Assembly: GCA_050250755.1 (NCBI GenBank)
Contig: JBFWOB010000026.1
Span: 1 to 64,000 of the forward strand
Reading direction: 5' to 3'
DNA from: Ga0077555 sp050250755
GTDB taxonomy: Bacteria; Pseudomonadota; Alphaproteobacteria; Rhizobiales; Hyphomicrobiaceae
DNA: 64,000 bases
Positions 1 through 9,382 of the stretch are shown here, piece after piece. Position 1 is the stretch's first letter. Each line of letters starts with the position of its first letter. The position numbers and the translations under genes were made by a program. The notes beneath the pieces are model-generated. The model did not search any database. It was not told the origin of the DNA and was given only the letters and a program-made list of their open reading frames with translations.

Positions 1-1476
1 ATCGACGGAGACGGTTGGAACAACGTCTCCGAGATCGAGGAGCACCGCGATCTCGGCCATATCTCTGCTGAGGTCATCGAGCACGAGGCCATCGCGCCCT
101 ACCCCGACCTGCCCGTGTCCGTCGGTTTGATCGCGGGCGACGTCGATCCATCACTCGGTGGACGGCCAGACAGCGCCGCCGTCGCACGCCGGCTCTATGC
201 CTTGCCACAGGTCGAGGTTGCCACGCACAGCTACACCCATCCGTTCGACTGGCAGTTCTTCGAGCATTACGACCGCGCGGAGGAACTGAGACGCATCGAG
301 GAGGCCCATTTGCCGAGCCTCTCCTACAGGGAATGGTTCACACGTCGCGTCCTCACTCTCGCAGACCGGCCGGCGCCACCCGACCTCAGCGACAAGTTCA
401 TTGCCGGGTCTGACGATCTCCCGCGCACGTATCTGAAGCGGCCATTCGACCTGGAACTAGAGACGAAGGGCGCGATCGAGGCGTCCGAAGCGCTAGCGCC
501 CATTGGCAAGCGCGCCCGCCTGTATCTGTGGAGCGGCGACACGACACCGTTCCCAGCGGCCATTCACGAGCTGAGGCGTATGGGCGTACGCAATATGAAC
601 GGCGGTGACTCGAGGCTCGATCCCGAATTTCCGTCCGTCACGTACGTCCCGCCGATTTCCCGACCCGCCGGTGCCGAGCGCCAGATCTACTCCGGCAACA
701 GCAATGAGAATACTTATACGAACGACTGGACAGGGCCCTACTATGGCTTCTTCCTGCTCGAGAAGACGCTCGACAACACGGATCTTCCGCGTCGGCTGAA
801 GCCGTTCAATCTCTACTATCATATGTATTCCGGCGAGCGAGCCGCAGCGCTGGCCTCCGTGCGCCACATGCTCGAGCGCGCACGCCGCGATCGGGTGATC
901 CCGGTCAAAGCCTCAGATTATGCGACCATCGCCGACGACTTTTTTGGCGTCGAAATCGTCCAGCTCGATCTCTTTTCCTGGGCGGTCACCAACAGAGGCG
1001 CCCTCTCGACAGTGCGTTTCGACGACGCCGACCAACTGGCACTCGATGTCAGCCGATCCGAAGGCGTACTGGGGTCCACGTATCACGGGAGCTCGCTCTA
1101 CGTCGCGCTTGATCCAGCGCACGCGCGATCGGTTGTCACGCTGCGCGGTCGTGTAAAGGCGGAGGCGGACCGGCTTCAATCGGAGATACCGCTTGCAAGC
1201 CTGGTCGATAGCCGTTGGCAGCTCTCGGCCCTCACGCGCAATGGCTGCGACTTCGAGATAACGGCGCAAGGGTACGGCCCGGGCGATATGACGTGGCAAA
1301 CAACGCCACGCCGCGCCTTCCACATATCTGCCTCCCGGGGCGGTTCGGTGCTGTCGGAGGCAACCGGCACGGCAGACGAGAATGGATTTTTGCGCGTTCG
1401 TATCGAGCCATCGGCGATCGAGCCATTGCAGGTTCACTTTGCCTGCCCCGAGCCGGCGCGGGAAGAGCTGCCATGA
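1..1476 (+). CDS. pelA: PelA, C-terminal part (Pel polysaccharide deacetylase), truncated by window start
   Basis: The frame is open from base 1, so the start and the N-terminal hydrolase part lie outside the window; 491 residues are visible. PelA deacetylates and cleaves the Pel polysaccharide in the periplasm. The visible fragment opens with an Asp-Gly-Asp motif (residues 2-4) and has His-x3-His at residues 76 and 80, the metal-binding pattern of the PelA deacetylase domain (seen in sequence; assignment from the family). The rest is a C-terminal beta-rich region typical of long PelA proteins. It ends 10 bases before the next gene, and the following five genes are pelB, pelD, pelE, pelF and pelG in order, which makes the assignment firm. 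Confidence 0.9.
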   Translation: MDGDGWNNVSEIEEHRDLGHISAEVIEHEAIAPYPDLPVSVGLIAGDVDPSLGGRPDSAAVARRLYALPQVEVATHSYTHPFDWQFFEHYDRAEELRRIEEAHLPSLSYREWFTRRVLTLADRPAPPDLSDKFIAGSDDLPRTYLKRPFDLELETKGAIEASEALAPIGKRARLYLWSGDTTPFPAAIHELRRMGVRNMNGGDSRLDPEFPSVTYVPPISRPAGAERQIYSGNSNENTYTNDWTGPYYGFFLLEKTLDNTDLPRRLKPFNLYYHMYSGERAAALASVRHMLERARRDRVIPVKASDYATIADDFFGVEIVQLDLFSWAVTNRGALSTVRFDDADQLALDVSRSEGVLGSTYHGSSLYVALDPAHARSVVTLRGRVKAEADRLQSEIPLASLVDSRWQLSALTRNGCDFEITAQGYGPGDMTWQTTPRRAFHISASRGGSVLSEATGTADENGFLRVRIEPSAIEPLQVHFACPEPAREELP

Positions 1477-1486
1477 GCTTCGGACC

Positions 1487-3106
1487 ATGAGCAGCCGCCA
1501 CACCGTCCCAACGCGGAATCTGGTTGCGCTCTTGACGGCGACGCCATCTCCGGCCCGTGTCTCACCGCATCTCCTGGTGATGGTCCTTATCTTCGTCGGC
1601 GCGATGCTCGTTGGCTACTTGCTCTTGCCGGACGAGAACGAACGCATCGCCATGCTCGAGGGCGACGGCCACGACCGCCAAGCCCTGGAGCTTCTTGAGC
1701 AGCGCTTTGCCGCCGGCGATCGCGGGCAGCGCACGCTCTTTCAGTTGCGAGGCCTTTATGAGGAGAAAGGCGAGATCGTGCGCGCAACACAAATGCTCGA
1801 ATTGCTCGCCGCGGCCCGTCCGCGCGATGCGAATGTGCAACGGCATCTGGCCGAGCTTTACCGGTCCACCCAGAACGAGCCCGCCTACATCGGCGCCTTG
1901 GAGAAGCGGCTCGAGGCACGCTTTTCTCAGCCGACATGCAAAGAACTGATCGGGCGCTATCGCAGCATGGGAGATTTCAACGCCGAACAGCGCACGTTGG
2001 AACGCTGCCGCGCAAAAGGCTATCGCCGCACGGACGACATCATTCGGCTAGCCCACCTTACCGCGGCCGACGGCAAAACGACCGAGGCGGCTCAGTTGCT
2101 CAAGTCGGTGGATGATCGGCGCCATCTTCGGCTCGACAGCGACCGACTGATGCTGTTTGCGGCACTTGTGGAAGCCGACGAGGCGAAGGATGCGAAACGT
2201 CGCGCAGCGCGCTGGTTCAAAGGTAGCAAAGGCAATACCCTTGTGCTGCAGATGATCGATACTTTGGCCGCGAGCGACCGCGACGAACTCGCCATACAGT
2301 TGGCGCGTGAGGTTGGCCGCCCTGGTGACGCCATTTCACTTGCCGTCGCCGAGTTGCAGCTCGATCGCGAAGATATCGACGCAGCGCGTGCCTATCTCGC
2401 CGCATGGCTCGGATCTGCCACGCTTCGCGACGGCGACCTTGTTCAGAGGTTCGTGCGAGCCGCGCTCGATGCCGAGGACCCGCTGCTCGCCTACAGCGCC
2501 GCAAACACCTACGGCCTGGAACGCATGTCTCAGGATGATCTCGTCTCGCTCGCGGAAGCGCTGAGCGCGATCGATCGTCCGGAAGAGTTCGCAGCCGTGT
2601 GCCGCCGGATCGCGCCGGGCTCGATCGCCGAAAACCTCCTGCTGTCGGCCGCCGTCGCGGTTGAGCACGGCAAGGCCGAGCCCGCCCGCCAGCTTCTGTC
2701 GCGCATACAGGTTCAGGCGCTGGACGATTGGCGCCTTGCTCTCTGGGCACGGCTGATGGCTTCGACAGGACGCCGCGAGACCGCGCAAAAGACGCTTCGC
2801 GACATCACCGCCCAAATACGCAGCGAGGAGTCATCAACCGAGGCACCTGACGCTGCTGCACCAGTATCAGCCTCCAAAGGCGTTGCACCGACCGAAACGC
2901 CACCGCCGACAACCACCGGCCGACGCGGCCAAGCGCAACGCCAAGCCGCGCGACGACCCGCGGGATCGCGTGCGCAAGGCAAGCTGCTCCGGAAGAACCG
3001 TGCCCCATCGCCGCCGCGCCGTTCACGCTGGCGACGTCCTCCTACAATTCCCTTTGTTCCGCAGTCGCAGCCGCCGCCCCGCGTGAAGTTTCCATCGCCA
3101 CTCTAA
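1487..3106 (+). CDS. pelB: PelB-like TPR protein without beta-barrel
   Basis: A 539-residue protein with one membrane segment near residues 28-47 followed by helical repeats of TPR type (about 50-440). In Pseudomonas, PelB is about twice as long: the TPR part binds PelA and a C-terminal outer-membrane beta-barrel exports the polymer. Here no barrel follows; from about residue 446 the protein turns into a Pro/Arg/Ala-rich low-complexity tail. The start at 1487 is chosen because it is the first ATG after the pelA stop; the frame stays open upstream but would overlap pelA. Position between pelA and pelD supports the PelB call. The tail could be real or reflect a frameshift, since all three frames are open and GC-rich there. 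Confidence 0.75.
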   Translation: MSSRHTVPTRNLVALLTATPSPARVSPHLLVMVLIFVGAMLVGYLLLPDENERIAMLEGDGHDRQALELLEQRFAAGDRGQRTLFQLRGLYEEKGEIVRATQMLELLAAARPRDANVQRHLAELYRSTQNEPAYIGALEKRLEARFSQPTCKELIGRYRSMGDFNAEQRTLERCRAKGYRRTDDIIRLAHLTAADGKTTEAAQLLKSVDDRRHLRLDSDRLMLFAALVEADEAKDAKRRAARWFKGSKGNTLVLQMIDTLAASDRDELAIQLAREVGRPGDAISLAVAELQLDREDIDAARAYLAAWLGSATLRDGDLVQRFVRAALDAEDPLLAYSAANTYGLERMSQDDLVSLAEALSAIDRPEEFAAVCRRIAPGSIAENLLLSAAVAVEHGKAEPARQLLSRIQVQALDDWRLALWARLMASTGRRETAQKTLRDITAQIRSEESSTEAPDAAAPVSASKGVAPTETPPPTTTGRRGQAQRQAARRPAGSRAQGKLLRKNRAPSPPRRSRWRRPPTIPFVPQSQPPPRVKFPSPL

Positions 3107-3177
3107 TCGCTTCGCATCGCTCTACCCGCGCGGCCTTGCATCCGCGCCTCGGGCTCGTCTAGGAGGTGCTGTCTGTT

Positions 3178-3240
3178 ATGCAGGTAACGTCAGTCCCGGC
3201 AGTCGAGCGCGGCTGCAACGCGATTCCGGAGACGCAATGA
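3178..3240 (+). CDS. 20-residue leader ORF coupled to pelD
   Basis: A very short frame of 20 codons plus stop begins at an ATG preceded by a near-perfect Shine-Dalgarno (AGGAGGTG, about 8 bases upstream). Its TGA overlaps the pelD start as ATGA, the arrangement used for translational coupling. pelD itself has no comparably strong ribosome-binding site. I cannot assign a function; it may simply deliver ribosomes to pelD, or be what is left of a gene at the place where pelC stands in other pel operons. No lipoprotein signal is visible. Confidence 0.45.
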   Translation: MQVTSVPAVERGCNAIPETQ

Positions 3241-4331
3241 CCGAGACGGATCAGGCGCGTAACGAAATCGTGGACATGCCCACCGGGCTCCCCGTCCTAC
3301 CACCGCTCGCGGCACTATTCGAGATCGTGGTTCTCGTCATATGCCCAGGGCTACTCGACTACTTTGTCCCTGGCTTTCCCTCGCTGAACGAGACGCAACC
3401 GCATTTCTACTGGCTACCAGTTCTCCTGCTTACTCTTCAGTATGGCTCGGCGAGTGGACTGCTGGCGGCTGGCGTGGCCATCATTCTCGCCAATTTACTC
3501 GGATGGCCAGAGCAGGAGATCGGCGAGAACCATTTCAACTATCTCCTCCGGATCTGGCTACAGCCAGTGCTTTGGATCGCAACGGCTGTCATCCTGGGAC
3601 AGATTCGATTGCGCCAGATCGAGCGAAAGCAGGCCCTGGGACGATCCGTGGCTCTGCTCACGCAGCAGAGAGCTGCACTCGCGGAACACGCCCAAAATCT
3701 TCGCGCGCGGTGCGATCGGCTGGAGCGCTTCATCGCAACACGCCACGAAGCGGATGGGTTGGCTCTCCTGAGCGCTCTCGGACGAACCCAGACCACTTCC
3801 GCGGCCGAGGCAATGGAGGCTCTGCGTGAGGCGGTCACTCTTGCCTTTGGTGATTGCCAGCTTGCGGTGCTCTCCAGGGAAGGTGACGAGCTCCGCGCCA
3901 TCTTCCGGCACGGCACTGCAAGCGTGCCAGAATTCGGACCGATCCTGGCGGAAAGCGCCTTCTATCAGGCGGTCATCCGGGACCGGGCCTCGCTCTCCGT
4001 CTTGTCGCCGGTAGAGGAACAAGCCCTTGAAGGGCGTGGCATCGCCGCCGTACCGATCGTCCATCGCGGCGACACCATTGGCGCCGTACTGCTCCAGGCT
4101 TGCAGCCCAGGCCTCCTCGACAATTCGATACCGGATCGTCTCAAGGCGATCGGCCTTGCCGCATCCAATCTCCAACAGGGCAACTCAGTGCAGACGGGGA
4201 TGCACCATCCCAAACTTGCCACGCCACACGCAGAGGAAGCTCAGGCAGAGACGTCGCGCCTTGCGAGTTGGCGACGCGTACGCCGGCAAATCAATCGTCT
4301 GGTCGGCGATCGATCGGGAAGAAAGGCCTGA
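3237..4331 (+). CDS. pelD: PelD, short form with GAF domain only
   Basis: A 364-residue inner-membrane protein. About four hydrophobic segments lie between residues 21 and 122, followed by a short helical stretch and a GAF-type domain (about 160-310), the order known for PelD. PelD is the inner-membrane receptor through which c-di-GMP activates Pel synthesis in Pseudomonas, where a degenerate GGDEF domain after the GAF carries the RxxD binding site. That domain is absent here: after the GAF only about 50 polar, basic residues follow. Start overlaps the preceding short ORF by four bases, and pelE begins five bases after the stop. PelD identity rests on topology, GAF and operon position. Confidence 0.8.
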   Translation: MTETDQARNEIVDMPTGLPVLPPLAALFEIVVLVICPGLLDYFVPGFPSLNETQPHFYWLPVLLLTLQYGSASGLLAAGVAIILANLLGWPEQEIGENHFNYLLRIWLQPVLWIATAVILGQIRLRQIERKQALGRSVALLTQQRAALAEHAQNLRARCDRLERFIATRHEADGLALLSALGRTQTTSAAEAMEALREAVTLAFGDCQLAVLSREGDELRAIFRHGTASVPEFGPILAESAFYQAVIRDRASLSVLSPVEEQALEGRGIAAVPIVHRGDTIGAVLLQACSPGLLDNSIPDRLKAIGLAASNLQQGNSVQTGMHHPKLATPHAEEAQAETSRLASWRRVRRQINRLVGDRSGRKA

Positions 4332-4335
4332 GTAC

Positions 4336-5379
4336 ATGGTATTTCCCGATAGACTGGATGACGCCGACGCGGCGGTCTCACTCGATGACCTGCCTCGCCC
4401 GCCCAATGTTGCAAGAAGGCGGCTACCTCAATGGAGCATTCTCAGTCTGCTCGCGTGCGTAGAGGCGGGAGCGCTCACGATCATCCTAAGATACGGTGAA
4501 AATGCCGTTGTTCTGATTGCGGCGTTGCATATCGGGATACTCGCGCTAACGGCGGGCATCATTGCCCGAGCCCAGCAGCAGGGTGAGGATGTCACCTTCC
4601 TCATCATTGGCCTTTTCGGCGGCGCGGTCGTCGGTCCATTCGGATTTCTCGGCGCGGCCGCGCTGTCGTGGCGTCCTGTCAGGCTGGACTCGTCGAGTCC
4701 ACTCGTCGCGCAATGGTACGAGCGGATCGCGCTCTCGACATCCGTTCCGCCGGAGGAACAGCTCTATGAAAACGTGGAGGTCGGACGCACGCTCGATCTG
4801 ACGGGCCCTCTGCCAGAGTCGTTTCCGGCCGCAATGATCACCGGCTCGCTGGTGAAGCGGCAAGCGATCCTTGGGCAAATCGCCCGTCATTTCGACTTGG
4901 CTTATCTCCCCACGCTGAAGATCGCTCTCGCGAGCCCCGAGCCGACTATCCGCGTGCAGGCCGCGGCAGTTGCATCGCACATCGGCCTGCGCATGCGCCG
5001 GGCACTTCACGATTGCATCAACGCTGCCAGTCGTGCTCCGAGCGATCCGCTCGAAGCGCTCGCGCTGCTCGATGATCTGGTGTCATTACTCGACTCCGGC
5101 CTGCTCGATGCGACGGAGCGACAGACGTCGGAAGCGCTTTGCCAGCGCCTCGCCGAGACAGTCATCAGCTCGCTCACAGGCGGGCCTCTCATCACCGCCT
5201 CGGTCAGTGATGCGGCACGCGGCATACGCCTTCAAGAGCGGCTCGAACAGCTTCTGATCGAGCGTGGCCTCTTTGCCAGGTTGAGAGCCCAGCGGACCGT
5301 GACGCGATTGCTCAAGCATCATCCGAACGCTCGATTTCGACGACTGACGCCGGCGATGTACACCAGCGAGGCATCCTGA
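4336..5379 (+). CDS. pelE: PelE, inner-membrane Pel biosynthesis protein
   Basis: A 347-residue protein with about three hydrophobic segments in its first 120 residues and a helical cytoplasmic part of TPR/HEAT-like character (about 150-330). PelE helps PelD and PelG hold the glycosyltransferase PelF at the inner membrane (family knowledge). The ATG at 4336 lies four bases after the pelD stop; the frame is open further upstream but that would run through pelD. The stop TGA shares its last base with the pelF ATG, so pelE and pelF are probably translated together. Length is close to that of Pseudomonas PelE. Confidence 0.8.
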   Translation: MVFPDRLDDADAAVSLDDLPRPPNVARRRLPQWSILSLLACVEAGALTIILRYGENAVVLIAALHIGILALTAGIIARAQQQGEDVTFLIIGLFGGAVVGPFGFLGAAALSWRPVRLDSSSPLVAQWYERIALSTSVPPEEQLYENVEVGRTLDLTGPLPESFPAAMITGSLVKRQAILGQIARHFDLAYLPTLKIALASPEPTIRVQAAAVASHIGLRMRRALHDCINAASRAPSDPLEALALLDDLVSLLDSGLLDATERQTSEALCQRLAETVISSLTGGPLITASVSDAARGIRLQERLEQLLIERGLFARLRAQRTVTRLLKHHPNARFRRLTPAMYTSEAS

Positions 5380-6908
5380 TGGTCGACCAACCGACGGCCC
5401 AGGCGCGCGAGACCGATGTCTGCCTCATCGTCGAAGGGTGTTACCCTTATGTGCCGGGCGGCGTCTCCGGCTGGATCGACTGGCTGCTCAGGACGCAAGG
5501 GGAAACGAGCTTTCAGATCGTGGCGCTCTGGCCAAAGCCGACCACGCAGCAACCGCGCTACGCGCTCCCGCCTAATGTCACCGCCTTGCATCACCTCTAT
5601 TTGCAGGACTTCGGCGCGGAACCCGTCAAATCCCTGCCCCTCCCCGAGGGTATGGACGAACTCGCGAGCGCGCTTAGCGACCTGATGGCAACTGGCGGGC
5701 GCGAGACGCTGGCGCGTGTCGATAACGCTCTCGCGCACGCACGCCAAGGCTTGTCCCTGCCCGTGCTTTTCAACTCTCCGCTGGCCTGGGACATCGCACG
5801 ACGCAGTTTCGCCGCGGAAATGCCCTACGGCTCGTTCCTGCATTATTTCTGGGCTTGGCGTGCGCTGCTTGGCGGCCTTCTCGCGACGCTCGAGTTCGAC
5901 CTGCCACCCGCCAAAGTCTATCATACCATCTCGACCGGATATGCTGGCGTGCTCGCCGCCCGTGCCGCCGTCGAGACCGGCCGTCCAGCCCTGTTGACGG
6001 AGCACGGTATTTACACGAATGAGCGGCGCATTGAGTTGCTGATGGCAGACTGGGTCGCCGATACGGTCGACAAGGGCCACGCCATCACCGACCGACGCTA
6101 CGACCTTCGCGATATGTGGGTGCGTGCTTTCGAAGCTTATGCGCGCACATGCTACGAATGCTGCACTGAGATCATCACACTCTACGAGGACAACCAACGT
6201 GCACAGCGTCTGCTCGGCGCCGAGCCCGACCATCTCCGCGTGATCGCAAATGGCATCGACCTCAAGCGGTTTGCGGGGATGCAACCTGCCCCCGAAACAG
6301 ATCGACCGACCGTGGCACTGATCGGACGCGTGGTTCCCATCAAGGACGTCAAAACATTCATCACCGCCGTCGCAATCCTGCGCGACCGCGTGCCGGATCT
6401 TGCCGCCCTGATCCTTGGGCCGACTGACGAAGATGTCGCCTATTTCGAGGAATGCCGCGGCCTGGTGGCCAGCCTCGGCCTCGACGACACCATCTCGTTT
6501 ACCGGCAACGTCCAGATCGTCGAACATCTGCCGAGCATTCACGTCGTGGTTTTGACGTCGCTCAGCGAAAGCCAGCCGCTCGTTATTCTCGAAGCCGGTG
6601 CGGCTCGCATTCCGTTTGTCGCGACCAATGTCGGCTCTTGTCGAGAGATCCTCGAAGGACGCCCCGACGAAACGCCGCCTCTCGGCCCAGGCGGGCTGGT
6701 CACGGGCCTTGTCGCGCCCGCCGAGGTAGCCGACGCAATGGCGAGGCTGCTGCTCGATGTGCCACTGCGGCGCCGCTATGGGGAAACGCTTCGAGAGCGT
6801 GTTCGCCGCTACTACACGTCGGAGCGTGCCGCCGATGCTTATGGCGAACTCTATCGCCATCACATCGCGACGCCGTCTCGGAATGGAAGCCGCAACGCGG
6901 CGGCTTAG
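5379..6908 (+). CDS. pelF: PelF, Pel glycosyltransferase
   Basis: A 509-residue GT4-type glycosyltransferase that polymerises the Pel backbone in the cytoplasm. It has the family's early conserved block ending in a Tyr-Pro-Tyr-Val-Pro-Gly-Gly-Val-Ser motif (about residues 23-32), the nucleotide-sugar-binding C-terminal half, and the E-x7-E pair of GT4 retaining enzymes at Glu397 and Glu405. The length matches known PelF proteins. The start overlaps the pelE stop by one base, and pelG follows ten bases after the stop. This is the most secure marker of the pel operon. Confidence 0.95.
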   Translation: MVDQPTAQARETDVCLIVEGCYPYVPGGVSGWIDWLLRTQGETSFQIVALWPKPTTQQPRYALPPNVTALHHLYLQDFGAEPVKSLPLPEGMDELASALSDLMATGGRETLARVDNALAHARQGLSLPVLFNSPLAWDIARRSFAAEMPYGSFLHYFWAWRALLGGLLATLEFDLPPAKVYHTISTGYAGVLAARAAVETGRPALLTEHGIYTNERRIELLMADWVADTVDKGHAITDRRYDLRDMWVRAFEAYARTCYECCTEIITLYEDNQRAQRLLGAEPDHLRVIANGIDLKRFAGMQPAPETDRPTVALIGRVVPIKDVKTFITAVAILRDRVPDLAALILGPTDEDVAYFEECRGLVASLGLDDTISFTGNVQIVEHLPSIHVVVLTSLSESQPLVILEAGAARIPFVATNVGSCREILEGRPDETPPLGPGGLVTGLVAPAEVADAMARLLLDVPLRRRYGETLRERVRRYYTSERAADAYGELYRHHIATPSRNGSRNAAA

Positions 6909-6918
6909 AGGGATCTGC

Positions 6919-8400
6919 ATGGCGGGCATCGGCTTCGAATTGCGCAAGCTCGCGGAACGCGACACGCTCACAACCGTGCTCGCCGCAGGCGGACACGCCG
7001 CCGTCATTGCAGCCGGCCCGTGGCTTTTCACGATCCTCGCGCTCGCATCAATCGGCATCACGACCGAGCGTCTCATGGGCGTGAACCGGCTCGCCGAATT
7101 CCGCGTCGTAATCATCTACGCCTTCGCGATTTCGCTGGTTCTTTCAGCACCCGTAACAATCGTCGCGACACGTCTCGTCGCGGATGCGCTTTGGATGAAG
7201 CGGCCAACTGAGGTCCGCCCTCTTTTGCTTGCCGCCCTCGCGACAGCGTTGGTCGCGGTCGGAGCAGGAACGACCCTTCTGATCGCCTGCTTCAGACCAC
7301 CGCCCACTGTGGCGGCGCCGCTGGCGTCCGGGTCCATGCTCGTCGGCCTCATCTGGGTGGTTCTCGCGTTCTGCGGCGCTGTGCGCGATTACACGGGCGT
7401 AACGGTCTCGTTCCTCCTGGGTCTCGTCATTTCCATGGCAACCGCCATTGCGGCCGCGATCCTGGGCGGCGGACCGATGACGATGGTCTGGGGATTTCTG
7501 ATCGGTCTCGCCGTCACGTTTTTCGGACTGGTGAGCCGTGTCCTCGCTGCCTTCCCTCACCGCGTCGAAGATCCGCTCGACGGTCTGCGCACACTTGCAG
7601 CAGGCTTCATCGAGTATTGGCGACTTGCCCTTGGCGCGCTCGCTGGAACGGCGGGGGTGTGGATCGACAAATGGCTGCTTTGGTTTTCCGATTGGGGCGA
7701 AGTGCTCAGCAGTGGCCTGCGCCATGCACCGCTCTACGACAGCGCGATGTTTATTGCTTCACTCGGTATCATCCCGGCTCTGGCCGCCTTCGTGCTTCGG
7801 CTCGAAACGCACTTCTTCGACCACTATCAACGCTATTACGCGACGATCGGAGGGCACGGAACCTATAGCCAGATCGAGGAAGCCCGGCGGCGTATGCACG
7901 TGCACACGCTCGAGAACCTTGCCCTCATCACCATCGCCCAGGTCGGAGTGTCGACGGTGCTCGTGCTGCTCGCGCCGGTGCTGATCGAGGCGCTGGGCCT
8001 GCAGTTCCGGCAGGTGTCCATTCTGCGCTACGGCGCTCTCGGCTCCGTCTTCCAATTCATCTTCATCGCCTGCTCTGCCATGCTGCTGTTCTTCGACCGC
8101 CGACGCACATATCTGCGCGTCCAGATCCTGTTCTTGGTGGCCATGGCGGCGGCAACGTATGTCACCTTGCAGCTTGGCGAAGAGTATCAGGGCGTCGGGT
8201 ATTTCGTGGCTTGCCTACTCGCCGCGTTCGTTGCGTACCGTCTTTCCGACCGGACGTTCAAGGATCTCAACTATCTGACCTTCATCGGTAACAATCCATC
8301 CGTTACGGCTTCGAGCGCGCATCGGAGCCACCGCTGGCAGCATCTCGTTAGCCGGTTCAGATACCAGCGCCTGGTCCGTTGGCTCAGAAGTCCGACGTAG
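6919..8400 (+). CDS. pelG: PelG, polysaccharide flippase-like transporter
   Basis: A 493-residue integral membrane protein with roughly 12 hydrophobic segments, of the Wzx/MATE-like polysaccharide transporter superfamily. It starts with the typical PelG opening (Met-Ala-Gly-Ile-Gly-Phe-Glu-Leu-Arg). PelG is thought to move the growing polymer across the inner membrane in a complex with PelD, PelE and PelF. The ATG at 6919 follows the pelF stop by ten bases and keeps this conserved N-terminus; the longer upstream frame overlaps pelF and is not needed. It is the last gene of the operon and faces the ABC transporter genes end to end. Confidence 0.93.
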   Translation: MAGIGFELRKLAERDTLTTVLAAGGHAAVIAAGPWLFTILALASIGITTERLMGVNRLAEFRVVIIYAFAISLVLSAPVTIVATRLVADALWMKRPTEVRPLLLAALATALVAVGAGTTLLIACFRPPPTVAAPLASGSMLVGLIWVVLAFCGAVRDYTGVTVSFLLGLVISMATAIAAAILGGGPMTMVWGFLIGLAVTFFGLVSRVLAAFPHRVEDPLDGLRTLAAGFIEYWRLALGALAGTAGVWIDKWLLWFSDWGEVLSSGLRHAPLYDSAMFIASLGIIPALAAFVLRLETHFFDHYQRYYATIGGHGTYSQIEEARRRMHVHTLENLALITIAQVGVSTVLVLLAPVLIEALGLQFRQVSILRYGALGSVFQFIFIACSAMLLFFDRRRTYLRVQILFLVAMAAATYVTLQLGEEYQGVGYFVACLLAAFVAYRLSDRTFKDLNYLTFIGNNPSVTASSAHRSHRWQHLVSRFRYQRLVRWLRSPT

Positions 8401-8469
8401 CGGCAGCACGAAAAGCATGCCGACGCAACGTCCGGAGACAGCAGGACGCGAGTCCCGGTCAGCGGATGA

Positions 8470-9369
8470 TTACACCTTCATCTTCGGATCGAGCCAATCG
8501 CGGAGACTGTCACCGAGCAGATTGAAGGCAAACACCGCGAGTGTGATGGCCAAGCCGGGGAACAAGATCATCCATGGCGCAGCCTGATAAAAGTCGGCCG
8601 AAGAACCCGACAGCATCAGGCCCCACGCAGGCGTCGGCTCGGTCACGCCCAGCCCGAGGAACGACAGTGACGCCTCGAGCAAAATTGCCTGCGCGATGAA
8701 GGCTGTGAGCATGATCAGGTAAGGCGCCACGATGTTCGGCAGGATGTGGCGGAGAACGATGCGCGCGTGGCTATAGCCGCCAGCCCGGGCGGCATCGATG
8801 AACGGCATCTGCGCGAGTGACAACGTTGAGGAGCGTGCAATCCGGGCCATCTTCGGCACCATGGGCAAGGCGATTGCAACAATCAGATTGGCGTCGACGC
8901 CGCCGATCATGTTCCGACCCAGCACTGCGACGACCACCATGGCGAGCACGATGATCGGAAACGAGAGCATGATGTCGACGATGCGCTGCAGGACATTATC
9001 GATCCAGCCACCGAAGTAACCCGACGTCGCACCGAGGATGGCTCCAATCGTGCAGCCAAAGATGGCGGAAAGGATACCCACGGCAAGCGCAGTGCGTGAG
9101 CCGTAGACCAGCCTCGAGAACACGTCGCGCCCATATTGATCAGTGCCGAAGAGATGATCCGGGCCTGGCGGAGCGAGCATCGCCGCAAAGTCGACACTCT
9201 CGGGATGATGGGGCGAAATCCATGCAGCGCCGACGGCCAGGACGAAATAAAGCAGCACGATCAGAAAGCCCACGAAACCGAGCGGCTGGGCTTTAATGAA
9301 CTGCACGACCGGATTCGTGCGCTTCGGGAGCCTTTCTGTAAAGGCGTCTGTCGCAGTCGTTTCAGCCAT
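8470..9369 (-). CDS. Dipeptide/oligopeptide-type ABC permease, DppC/OppC family
   Basis: A 299-residue inner-membrane permease with an N-terminal membrane segment after a soluble stretch, a periplasmic loop carrying the DppC signature (Pro-x-x-x-His-x-x-Gly-Thr-Asp-x-x-Gly-Arg-Asp around residues 85-105), and the EAA motif for ATPase contact (about residues 195-215). It pairs with the DppB-type permease whose stop lies 13 bases upstream of its start. It is the last gene of the transporter operon. The substrate cannot be read from the sequence; this family carries peptides but also nickel, opines, glutathione and sugars. Confidence 0.9.
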   Translation of the reverse strand: MAETTATDAFTERLPKRTNPVVQFIKAQPLGFVGFLIVLLYFVLAVGAAWISPHHPESVDFAAMLAPPGPDHLFGTDQYGRDVFSRLVYGSRTALAVGILSAIFGCTIGAILGATSGYFGGWIDNVLQRIVDIMLSFPIIVLAMVVVAVLGRNMIGGVDANLIVAIALPMVPKMARIARSSTLSLAQMPFIDAARAGGYSHARIVLRHILPNIVAPYLIMLTAFIAQAILLEASLSFLGLGVTEPTPAWGLMLSGSSADFYQAAPWMILFPGLAITLAVFAFNLLGDSLRDWLDPKMKV

Positions 9370-9382
9370 GATGGGCCATCCT

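Noticed and set aside
5319..7115. A 598-codon open frame on the minus strand opposite pelF
   Set aside because: It mirrors the codon structure of pelF, has no recognisable domain or ribosome-binding site, and such shadows are common in GC-rich genomes.
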